Translations under genes and position numbers: made by a program | Part shown: positions 6,392-14,294 of the stretch, piece after piece | Layout: every line of letters starts with the position of its first letter | Position numbering within the stretch: position 1 is the first letter of the stretch | Notes under the pieces: model-generated | The model's input: only the letters and a program-made list of their open reading frames with translations | The model's database searches: none | What the model was told of the DNA's origin: nothing | Assembly: GCF_002019605.1 (NCBI RefSeq) | Contig: NZ_KV917368.1 | Span: forward strand, 3,293,527 to 3,357,526 | Length of the DNA: 64,000 bases | Direction: 5' to 3' | Source: Alkalihalobacterium alkalinitrilicum | GTDB lineage: Bacteria; Bacillota; Bacilli; Bacillales; Bacillaceae_F

Positions 6392-8977
6392 TTATGATTT
6401 TAATTTAAGCGACTCTAAATATTGCTCGAGATCATCAGCCGGTAAAGGTCGACTGTAGTAATACCCTTGACCAATAACTCCTTTAGATAGTAAAAAATCT
6501 ACTTGGTCTTTGGTTTCAATCCCTTCTACGACAACATTAGAACCTAGATCCGCCCCCATCCGTATAATGGCTTCTAATAACCCTGCTGACCTTTTATTCT
6601 TCATTACATCATGTAAAAAAGCCCGATCAATCTTTAAACTATCAATAACTATACTCTGAAGCATATTTAATGAAGAATAACCGACTCCAAAGTCATCAAT
6701 CGCAACTCGCACCCCTAACATCCTTAACTGATTCACAATGTTTACTGCCTCGTTTACATCAATCATAACCCTTTCGGTAATTTCAATCTCCAAGTTACTC
6801 GGTGGAAGACCCGTTTCTTTTAACACATTTTTTACTGTTTCTATAAATGAGCGTTCCTTAAATTGACGTGCAGATACATTAACAGAAACAGGTGTTTTTA
6901 ATACACCTTTATCATTCCATTCTTTACCATGCTTACATGCTTCTCTTAATACCCATTCTCCAATTTCAACTATTAGACCCGTTTCTTCTGCTATTGGGAT
7001 GAATTCTGCCGGTGAAACAAATCCAAACTCTGGATTCCAACGTAATAAGGCCTCTATTCCCTTTACTCTATTTGTACTTAATTCAAATTGTGGTTGATAA
7101 TGTAAAGTAAACTCCCCGTTGCCAAGTGCTTTCCGTAAAGCATTTGTGACTCGACTCTTTCGTAAGACCTGGTCATTTAAGTTATCCGAGAAAAATTGAT
7201 AATTATTCTTACCGATATCTTTTGCCATGTACATAGCCAAATCGGCATTTTTTATTAGAATTTCTGCATCAAATTCGTACTCAGGGAACATACAAACACC
7301 TATGCTTGGTGTGATAAAAACCTCGTGCCCGTGCAACTCTATAGGACTTGTTAATCTTTTGATGAGTCTTTCACAAATTATACCTGTTTTCTCTTTGTCA
7401 GTGTTTTCAACCAAAATTAGAAACTCATCTCCACCTTGTCGAGATATTAGATTATCTTTCCCTAATTGACTTTCCATGATCTTAACGAGTTTTTTTAGAA
7501 CTTGGTCACCGAAATGATGTCCTAAAGTATCGTTAACATTTTTAAAATTATCGAAATCTATAAATAATATACCTAGTGAATATTTATATTCTTTTGCACT
7601 TTTAATCGCTTTATCTAACTCGATACTAAAAAGTTCACGAGTTGGAAGGCCTGTTAGAGAGTCCTTATACGCTAATTCTCTTAGTTCCTCTTCAGCACGT
7701 TTTCTCCCTGTAATATCTTGGACAAATGCGATTACATTAACAGTTCCATCATCCCTAAATACTGGTACCCCATTAACATCTATATTCACATAGTGTCCTT
7801 TTTTATGTCTAAGAGTAAGTTCCACTCTAAGTGATTCACCATTTTTTATCCTTGTAAAAATATTGTTTACTTTTTCTAATTCAATAATCAAATCATTGAT
7901 CCCTAACTTTACTAGTTCCTCTTTTTGATAACCAGTTATTTTTTCTGCAACGCTATTTACACGGTAATATTTACCCTCACTGTCTATTTCAAATATGGCA
8001 TCAAGTGAATTATTATATAACGAATCAAATTTTTGTTGTGTTTGTTCTAAATCATGAACCACTATTTTAAGTTGTTCCTCTGCACGTTTTTGCTCTGTTA
8101 TATCTCTTGCCATATAAACCAATCTGCTTCCTAGTCCATCTTCCTCTTGAATCGGTGTTCCTTTACCCTCAAGGTATATCCACTGCCCGTTTTTATGTTT
8201 GTAACGGAAGATTAATTTTTGTGGAGCCCCGATTTTTACTTGTTTCTCAAATACCCATATGGCATTATTAACGTCATCAGGGTGCACGAAATCAAGCCAG
8301 TTCTTTCCCACAAGTTCAAAAGAGGAGTATCCTAAGTATTTTTCATGTGATGGAGATACATATTCATAAACCCCTTGTTGATTTAATAAACCAACGAAGT
8401 CAGATACGTTTTCTGCTAAAAGACGATACTGTTGTTCACTTTGTTGGAGTTTCTCATTTGTTTTTTTGTGTTCAATGGCAACAGATGCTAAATGAGTAAA
8501 GTCCTCAAGAATTCCCAATTCTCGAATATTTGGTACTTTAGGTTCACCATAATATAAACCAAATGTGCCTAACACTGTTCCGTCCGAGGATAAAATAGGT
8601 TGCGACCAATATGCTTTTAGTCCATAAGATAAGGCTAATGATTTATATTCTTTCCATAATATGTATTTTTCAATATCTTTTACAATTACCCTTTCCCTCC
8701 TATAAGCCGCTGTTCCACAAGAACCTACACTTGGACCAATTTGGGTTCCATTTAAAATCTCATTATATGATTCATCGAGGCTCGGTCCTATCCCGTTTTC
8801 CAATGTTTGCTTTTCATCATTCAACAATAAAATGGAACAATAAGTTTTTGGGATTAGTGTTTCTATTTCTAGTGCTAGAGTTGTCAATATTTCAGTAAGA
8901 GAGCTTCCAGTAGCAGTCATTCTCAAAACTTTGTTTTGTGCCTTTAAGGTTTGTTTATCTATTGTAATTCTACTCAT
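6392..8977 (-). CDS. GAF-PAS-PAS-GGDEF-EAL cyclic-di-GMP signalling protein
   Basis: A soluble multidomain sensor of about 861 residues. Order: GAF (about 15-165), PAS (about 180-300), PAS (about 305-430), GGDEF cyclase (about 435-600) and EAL phosphodiesterase (about 610-860). The cyclase signature is intact (SRQGGDEF), with no RxxD inhibitory site in front of it. The phosphodiesterase keeps EALLRW, VSVNVSARQF, EIEITE, AIDDFGVGYSS and VEGIET, so both activities look possible. No membrane segment is seen. The start is taken at the ATG of MSRITIDK because AAAGGG lies 8 bases upstream; the ATG two codons earlier is too close. The leader carries a c-di-GMP-I riboswitch, so the gene probably senses its own product or substrate. 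Confidence 0.92.
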   Translation of the reverse strand: MSRITIDKQTLKAQNKVLRMTATGSSLTEILTTLALEIETLIPKTYCSILLLNDEKQTLENGIGPSLDESYNEILNGTQIGPSVGSCGTAAYRRERVIVKDIEKYILWKEYKSLALSYGLKAYWSQPILSSDGTVLGTFGLYYGEPKVPNIRELGILEDFTHLASVAIEHKKTNEKLQQSEQQYRLLAENVSDFVGLLNQQGVYEYVSPSHEKYLGYSSFELVGKNWLDFVHPDDVNNAIWVFEKQVKIGAPQKLIFRYKHKNGQWIYLEGKGTPIQEEDGLGSRLVYMARDITEQKRAEEQLKIVVHDLEQTQQKFDSLYNNSLDAIFEIDSEGKYYRVNSVAEKITGYQKEELVKLGINDLIIELEKVNNIFTRIKNGESLRVELTLRHKKGHYVNIDVNGVPVFRDDGTVNVIAFVQDITGRKRAEEELRELAYKDSLTGLPTRELFSIELDKAIKSAKEYKYSLGILFIDFDNFKNVNDTLGHHFGDQVLKKLVKIMESQLGKDNLISRQGGDEFLILVENTDKEKTGIICERLIKRLTSPIELHGHEVFITPSIGVCMFPEYEFDAEILIKNADLAMYMAKDIGKNNYQFFSDNLNDQVLRKSRVTNALRKALGNGEFTLHYQPQFELSTNRVKGIEALLRWNPEFGFVSPAEFIPIAEETGLIVEIGEWVLREACKHGKEWNDKGVLKTPVSVNVSARQFKERSFIETVKNVLKETGLPPSNLEIEITERVMIDVNEAVNIVNQLRMLGVRVAIDDFGVGYSSLNMLQSIVIDSLKIDRAFLHDVMKNKRSAGLLEAIIRMGADLGSNVVVEGIETKDQVDFLLSKGVIGQGYYYSRPLPADDLEQYLESLKLKS

Positions 8978-9044
8978 ATCCATATCCCTTTCTTATTTCA
9001 ATATAAATAAAATACACACCCCGTTAATAAGGATATGTTTCCCT

Positions 9045-9127
9045 AAAACGGCACCTGGCTGGCTTAACAAAAGTTTTAGCCCCTATAGTTTAGCGTCCCC
9101 CCATTACTGAAGGTTTGTCCAGGTCAT
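9045..9127 (-). promoter_or_regulatory. c-di-GMP-I (GEMM-I) riboswitch
   Basis: Read on the minus strand the segment runs GGACAAACC, a short hairpin, GGGGACGC, TAAACTATAGGGGCTAAAA, a second stem and CCAGCCAGGTGCCG. These are the recognised GEMM-I landmarks in order: the AAACC start, the GACGC element, the CUAUAGGG.CUAA variant and the GCCaGGUGCC receptor side. It ends about 70 bases before the GGDEF-EAL gene. Downstream CATATCC (plus 9031-9037) can pair with GGATATG copies at the ribosome site and start (plus 8975-8987), suggesting translational control. Aptamer identity rests on my reading of the consensus. Confidence 0.8.
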
Positions 9128-9321
9128 TTTTTTTTGATAAATATCAAAATAATACTTATAATATTAGCACTATTAACAACTTATTTCGTCAAATATCTTT
9201 TTAATTTTTCGGATAACTACCATTTCCAAAAAAAGGGAGTAAATAGGTTGTTACCCTTTTTTTACATATTTAATTTCTTAAGCATTTTTTCCTTTATGGA
9301 TTTGTGTACATAAGCATGTAT

Positions 9322-9429
9322 TTATCGATTGATGTCCAGCCATTGCTGCAACTTTATGTACGTCAATCCTGCTTCCAATGCAGAAGTACAGAAATAACGT
9401 CGTAAGCCATGTGGTGACAAGGGTTCATT
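9322..9429 (-). pseudogene. Tyrosine recombinase scrap
   Basis: On the minus strand LSPHGLRRYFCTSALEAGL and then KLQQWLDINR precede a TAA at 9322-9324. This is the His-x-Leu-Arg-Arg box of phage-type integrases and the following helix, with the C-terminal tyrosine region gone and no upstream reading frame. It differs from the remnant at 2270-2598 and is on the other strand, so it is a separate relic. Confidence 0.65.
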
Positions 9430-9990
9430 ACTAGTATTTCTACTATTTTCTAAATAATTTATTTACTGTCTTACTTGAAAGGAATGACTAATAAAGTTTT
9501 AGTCATACTCTTACCTAATTTAAATCTAAATATTAACCCAATAACAATTAACTCTGTTCAATACAAAGAGATCATCTTTTACAAGGTGCTTAGGCTTTTT
9601 AAAATGTCCTTTACAAAGGGTGCACTTTAAAGCGCAACTCATTTTTTTTAAGAAAAGAGAGGAACGCCATATTTCAGCGCATATTACATTTGAATGGCTT
9701 ATACTAAGACGCTCTGGGTTCAAAAGTGAAACAGTATAGCCTAGACTTTCAAGCCTTCGTAGTGAATGTCAAACAATGGATTGTTGTTTTCGCCTATCGG
9801 GGGAATCTTCTCCTAAATCGACGTACATTTCTTTACTGGTCAATAAGTAATCTCTGGCTTTTAAATACATGAATGACTGTGCAGTAAATGACAAACAATG
9901 GGTAAAAAGTGCTATAATAAAAACTAAAAGCCCATACTTCTTGTGGAACCCTTGACACATATAAAATAAACTTAGCCAAACGTAACCGGA
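9430..9990. other. Intergenic region upstream of the GGDEF-B12 genes
   Basis: No convincing gene; the short open frames here lack ribosome sites and family resemblance. An imperfect 20-base direct repeat, AGTGAATGTCAAACAATGG at about 9761 and AGTAAATGACAAACAATGG at about 9883, lies 120 bases apart. TATAAT at 9913-9918 downstream of the second copy is a possible -10 element for the gene at 10001. Confidence 0.35.
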
Positions 9991-10000
9991 GGACCCCAAT

Positions 10001-10909
10001 TTGACCAAAAATGGTGATATTCTTACAATCTTTCCTTTGGTTTACATAGTTATAGACGATTCTATGACTATTAAGACGATTAGTGGTCGAAGCAATACTA
10101 TGTTATCAAAGGATACTGAGTTTTTTGAGGGTAAGAGTCTTAGTCTAATACTTGACACCCCCTCTTTGTACAAATTAAAAGAGCTTTTGCAAAATGAAGA
10201 AAGTGATGAGATTACGACAGAGTTGAATTTTCAAATCGCTTTTGAAATTCATTCTTTCCAAGCTTTTATTCGAAAAATAGACAGCTTAACTATGATTCTA
10301 TTGACCCCCTTATCCCAAGAGTATTTAGACACGGTTGAAACTATAATGAAAATTAGTTCTGACCTATCACAGTTAAACTCAGAATTAATGAGGAAAAATA
10401 AGATTATTAACGAACAAAAGAAGGAACTAGAAAAATTAAGCTTTACGGATAGTTTGACAGGATTATATAATCGTAGACAGTTTAATCAAGCGATTCAAAC
10501 AGAGCTTATAAAGGCTAAGCGAAAGAAGTATCCTATAACGATCCTTATGATTGATCTTAACAATTTTAAAGAGATAAACGATACCTTTGGCCATGACAAA
10601 GGAGACCATTTATTACAGGGGTTTGCAACCATAACAAAAAGACATATCCGCCATGGCCTTGACTTTGCCTTCCGAACAGGAGGAGACGAGTTCCTCCTAA
10701 TATTAACAGACTGTGATGAAAAAGAAGCGATTGACATTGGAGCTAGACTTAATAAAGAATTCCAAAAAATCACGGATATTTCGTCAATCTCTTATGGTGC
10801 TGTATCAATCCCTTATGATGATGATACAAAAGTTGAAGCTTTTATCCAGGCCGCAGATCAAAAAATGTATGAGTTCAAAAAGGAGCTAAAAAGAGATGGG
10901 GCAAGGTAG
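10001..10909 (+). CDS. Diguanylate cyclase with PAS-like N-terminal sensor
   Basis: 302 residues, soluble. Residues about 5-110 form a PAS-like sensor without recognised cofactor residues. A heptad-like linker (about 120-150: SSDLSQLNSELMRKNKIINE) leads to a GGDEF domain at about 150-300 with TDSLTGLYNRRQF, IDLNNFKEINDTFGHDKGD and an intact RTGGDEF loop. The position of the product-inhibition RxxD reads HGLD, so feedback inhibition may be lost. The TTG start at 10001 is supported by CCGGAGGA 7 bases upstream; no other start with a ribosome site is near. Its 3' end overlaps the B12-binding gene by 14 bases, so the two are translationally coupled. Confidence 0.9.
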   Translation: MTKNGDILTIFPLVYIVIDDSMTIKTISGRSNTMLSKDTEFFEGKSLSLILDTPSLYKLKELLQNEESDEITTELNFQIAFEIHSFQAFIRKIDSLTMILLTPLSQEYLDTVETIMKISSDLSQLNSELMRKNKIINEQKKELEKLSFTDSLTGLYNRRQFNQAIQTELIKAKRKKYPITILMIDLNNFKEINDTFGHDKGDHLLQGFATITKRHIRHGLDFAFRTGGDEFLLILTDCDEKEAIDIGARLNKEFQKITDISSISYGAVSIPYDDDTKVEAFIQAADQKMYEFKKELKRDGAR

Positions 10910-11534
10910 AATAACAGAAAATTTTTCAACTGAATATTTATCCTACTTGTTAGAGTCAAACCGGACAGAAGCACGTCGTTTAATCCTAGATCAATTTAAA
11001 CACAATATCCCAATAGAACATACGTATTTCGGAATTGAAAAGACAATGTATAAAATCGGACAAATGTGGCAACGAAATGAAATTACAGTAGCTAATGAAC
11101 ACCTTGCATCTGCGATTGTTCACCAAAATGTAATGGAATGTTATCAATATGTTATTAACCAGAAGCCCAAGAAAGGTCGCGTCATCACTTGTACAACACA
11201 AGAAGAATTACATGATTTGGGGATAAAATTGGTCAACCATATTCTAGAATACCAAGGTTATGATGTAATCTATTTAGGTAATAAGTTACCCATTAAAGAT
11301 GCGATTCCTTTTTTCAAAAAAGAAAATCCAGATTATATTGCAATCTCTGTCACAATCTATACTCACGTTCATCATGCCAAGGAATTAATTGATAAAATTA
11401 AAAATGAACCTCAATTGAAGGATAGCAAAATCATCATTGGTGGTTACTGTTTCAAACAAAATCCCTCCTTATTAAAACTATTAAACTATGACTGCTACAT
11501 TGAAGACATAACTGATTTGGTTACGAAAATTTAG
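10896..11534 (+). CDS. Cobalamin-binding protein with CarH-like photoreceptor module, no DNA-binding domain
   Basis: 212 residues. A four-helix cap (about 1-85) precedes a Rossmann-type B12-binding domain (about 90-212). The cap contains MWQRNEITVANEH, matching the W-x9-E-H arrangement that in CarH covers the upper face of adenosylcobalamin. The lower-ligand motif reads ELHDLG, an E-x-H-x-x-G variant of D-x-H-x-x-G with the cobalt-coordinating His kept. The MerR-type domain of CarH is absent, so output must be through a partner. The 14-base overlap with the upstream GGDEF gene suggests that partner is the cyclase. Light sensing is an inference; a B12-level sensor or corrinoid carrier is possible, but no methyltransferase is nearby. 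Confidence 0.85.
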   Translation: MGQGRITENFSTEYLSYLLESNRTEARRLILDQFKHNIPIEHTYFGIEKTMYKIGQMWQRNEITVANEHLASAIVHQNVMECYQYVINQKPKKGRVITCTTQEELHDLGIKLVNHILEYQGYDVIYLGNKLPIKDAIPFFKKENPDYIAISVTIYTHVHHAKELIDKIKNEPQLKDSKIIIGGYCFKQNPSLLKLLNYDCYIEDITDLVTKI

Positions 11535-11719
11535 TGACAACGGGACGGTGCCTGCCTCTTTTTGGTTAAAGTTAAAAAATACCTGATTTTAGCTTGATCA
11601 ACTAGGGCGACTCTCACGGTCCAACACAAATAAATGGTGAATAAATACTTAGAATCCACTTCAATATCGGAGGGACCGCTCTCGTGGAAAAAACTTTGGC
11701 AAGAAGGAGCTACTGAATC

Positions 11720-12025
11720 ATGTATATTGTACATTCGATTGTTACTGTACCAACTGAAAAATTAGATGAGGTCATTTCTCTATATCAAAACCGCTCACGG
11801 TTAGTTGATCAAGCACCCGGATTCATTTCCTTTAAGCTTTTGCAAAATGATATTAAGCCAGAAGAATTGACAGTAATGATGGAATGGGATCAAAAAGAAG
11901 ACTATTTTGCATGGGTTAAAAGTTCCGACTTTAAACGTATTCATGAATTAGAAAAAAATTATCCTGATCAAGATTTAGCAGCAATTAAGCCCGTTGTAAA
12001 ACGATATGAGGTGAGAGCATTTTAA
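11720..12025 (+). CDS. Antibiotic biosynthesis monooxygenase-fold protein, IsdG/HmoA-like
   Basis: 101 residues forming one ferredoxin-like ABM domain. The segment AWVKSSDFKRIHELEK keeps the Trp and the heme-ligand His at the IsdG spacing (W, then H ten residues on), together with the KS..FK context. The N-terminal Asn of IsdG is replaced by Ser, so heme degradation is plausible but not secure. AAGGAGC lies 12 bases before the ATG. The stop overlaps the next start as TAATG, showing coupling to the gene at 12025. The 186-base gap from the B12 gene contains no clear terminator, so co-transcription with the signalling pair is possible. Confidence 0.75.
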   Translation: MYIVHSIVTVPTEKLDEVISLYQNRSRLVDQAPGFISFKLLQNDIKPEELTVMMEWDQKEDYFAWVKSSDFKRIHELEKNYPDQDLAAIKPVVKRYEVRAF

Positions 12026-12369
12026 TGGAAGAAGCACAAAATAAATTGGTCGAAGAAATAGTTGTGAAAATCTATGAGAAATATCCTGATTTAGTTGAAA
12101 AATTTGGAGAACACGGTAAAAGGAAGACCTTTGAGGACAACATTCACCATTTTAATTCTTTGAATCTAGCTTATGAGGCAAATCATGTAGAGATATTTGT
12201 TAACTACACTATGTGGTTAAACGATGTACTTACAACTCGCGGTGTTTCTACTGAAATTATTATTGAAAATTATAATATTATTGTAGATGTTATTGAAGGA
12301 AAGCTGACTAAGGAAAGAGTAGCATTTTATAATAAAGCCATTGAGCAGGCAGTGTGGAGTTTATTGTAA
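12025..12369 (+). CDS. Unrecognised small helical protein
   Basis: 114 residues, predicted all helical, no membrane segment or signal. The central part (EDNIHHFNSLNLAYEANHVEI followed by FVNYTMWLNDVLTTRGV) resembles helical sensor modules that I associate with B12-binding and stress-sensor proteins of Bacillaceae and actinobacteria, but I cannot name a family. GAGGTGA precedes the ATG, which overlaps the stop of the monooxygenase gene. Two adjacent His and conserved-looking Trp/Tyr could be a cofactor site; that is speculation. It is the last gene before an IS4-family insertion. Confidence 0.6.
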   Translation: MEEAQNKLVEEIVVKIYEKYPDLVEKFGEHGKRKTFEDNIHHFNSLNLAYEANHVEIFVNYTMWLNDVLTTRGVSTEIIIENYNIIVDVIEGKLTKERVAFYNKAIEQAVWSLL

Positions 12370-12526
12370 TTCTCTTTTACCTGGGGGGATATACCACATA
12401 TCATGGTACGGTTCTAGGCCAATAGGAAATAGTCATTATTCAATGAATGTTTTTTTTAGAGGGTGCAAACAAGAAATGCTCACGCTATTTCAGCACCCAC
12501 TTGCTCATTTATTTTATTATTTAATA

Positions 12527-14057
12527 ACTCAACTTTCGCACCTTGAAAATTGATCTTTGAGTGGGTCTATCAAAGCTTTAAGAACTATTAAGTATGTTAC
12601 TTGACGAGTGCTTTTAAACAGAAAAAGCACCTGCTTCTTTGGTATAGTGGAATTGACTAGAAACCATTACCACAAAGAAGAAGTGCCTTCTCTATGATAA
12701 ATGAAAAACACTCGAATGAGCAACTGCCAAATGAACTTGAATCTGTATTTTCTGAGTTACAAGTAAGGAAACACTTGCGTCAAGCAGGTATTCAAAAAAA
12801 CTTTGGGTTTTCATGTGCCTATTTGTTTCGGCTTGTTTTTTGCCTAATTTTCCATCAAAAAAATTGGTTTACCCTTGTCACATCCAAAAAGAGTGATTCT
12901 TTTCCAGGCAAAGATACCGTCTATCGATTTTTAAATCATTCCAAGTTTGCTTGGAGGAAATTTCTTTTACACTTTAGTGCGGCTACCATTCAAAAAGTCA
13001 GCATACTTACATCAAAGGACCGTCCAAAAGTGCTCATCATAGACGACTCTACGTTTGATCGTAATCGTAGTAAAAATGTTGAGTTACTTGCCCGTTGTTT
13101 TGATCACGCTTCTTTGAAAATGCGATTTTATAAAGGATTTCGAATGCTTACATTAGGCTGGTCAGACGGGCATACTTTCATACCAATTGACTTCTCTTTA
13201 CTAAGCTCAAATACATCTTCCATTAACGGAATCAATGAAGAAGTTGATAAGCGATGTTCTGGTTATAAACGCCGTACAGAAGCGTTACAGTCTGCACCTG
13301 ATCAAATTCCGGCGATGATTGAACGAGCGTTATCCAAGGGAATTGAAGCGTCTTACGTATTAATGGACACATGGTTCACTCAACAACCTCTTATTAAAGC
13401 TATCGTTGAACAAGGGCTTGATGTGATTGGGATGGTGAAGAACGGCAAGCAGCGATACAACGTGAATGGACAAATGCTTTCCTTAAAACAACTCTATCGA
13501 TCTGCGACGCTACTTCAAGGAAAGAAAGGGCTTCTTCGTTCAATCACGACAACGATGGCTAATGGCGTATCCGTTAAAGTCGTGTTCGTTCAAAATCGTA
13601 ATAAAAAGAGTGAATGGCTTGCCATTTTAAGCACCGATTGCACACTTTCTGAACAAGAAATTGTCCGTATTTACGGCATTCGTTGGGATATTGAAGTGTT
13701 CTTTAAAACGACAAAGTCACTTCTTCGCTTACAAAAAGAGTTTCAAGGACGCTCGTATGACTTACTCATCAGCCATACAACGATCGTCTTCACTAGATAC
13801 ATTGTTCTCTCGTGGCAAAATCGTTGCCACACAAATGAGCGTACATTAGGCGGTTTATTCTATGACCTTTGTGACGAAGTGAATGAACTTGATTGGGCTG
13901 TTGCATTGCAGTAATTAATCGAGCTTCTTCAAGATGTACTGAAGAAAACGAACAAACAAACACAACAGTTACTCAAAAATCAACTGTCACAATGGATTGC
14001 AGGTCTACCAAGTTACATCAGGGCTTACCTGCCTAATTTGGTCTGCGAAAGTTGAGT
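12527..14057 (+). mobile_element. IS4-family insertion sequence, probably inactive
   Basis: A 1531-base element with perfect 14-base terminal inverted repeats ACTCAACTTTCGCA (12527-12540 and 14044-14057), flanked by TAATA on both sides (12522-12526 and 14058-14062) as the likely target duplication. It carries one transposase gene with an in-frame stop. Upstream of that gene, AAAGCACCTGCTTCTTTGGTA (12625-12644) pairs with a near-complement at 12668-12688, a hairpin of the kind that protects IS4/IS231 transposases from read-through expression. Confidence 0.85.
12694..14055 (+). pseudogene. IS4-family transposase with premature stop
   Basis: DDE transposase with IDDSTFDRN (first Asp), VLMDTWF (second Asp) and the IS4 signature YGIRWDIEVFFKTTK, matching Y-x2-R-x3-E-x6-K. 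The first 406 codons end at TAA (13912-13914), after which the same frame continues for 46 codons (LIELLQDVLKKTN ... AYLPNLVCES) to a TGA beside the right inverted repeat. A nonsense substitution, perhaps CAA to TAA, is the simplest explanation. The lost tail lies beyond the DDE core, so some activity cannot be excluded. Confidence 0.85.
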
Positions 14058-14294
14058 TAATAAGCAACCTGCTCATTTAACTTTAACTACATCTTTCACA
14101 AAGTAATCTAGCATAGAAGCTTCTTCTTGCGTAGTATAACGCCTACTACACATTAAAGAACGACGATTTTCTTATTCCGCCTTACTGACTCGTGAATACA
14201 ATGAGCACATCTTTGAAAATAATTGAGTGTTTATGTAAATTCACAAAAGACGGTCAAGGTAAAATCACCCCCAACTAGTAGATTAAGACTTCTA
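14058..14294. other. Short gap between IS4 element and recombinase gene
   Basis: On the minus strand about 26 codons (14084-14164) read MCSRRYTTQEEASMLDYFV before a stop. There is no ribosome site and I do not recognise it; it may be a gene scrap. TGCTCATTTA occurs on both flanks of the IS (about 12502 and 14070). Confidence 0.25.

Noticed and set aside
9526..10008. Two minus-strand frames of 65 and 79 codons
   Set aside because: No ribosome sites and no recognisable domains; the second overlaps the start and ribosome site of the cyclase gene.
12369..12526. Terminator behind the helical-protein gene (GGGTGC/GCACCC)
   Set aside because: The stem is only six bases with a long loop and there is no T-run after it.
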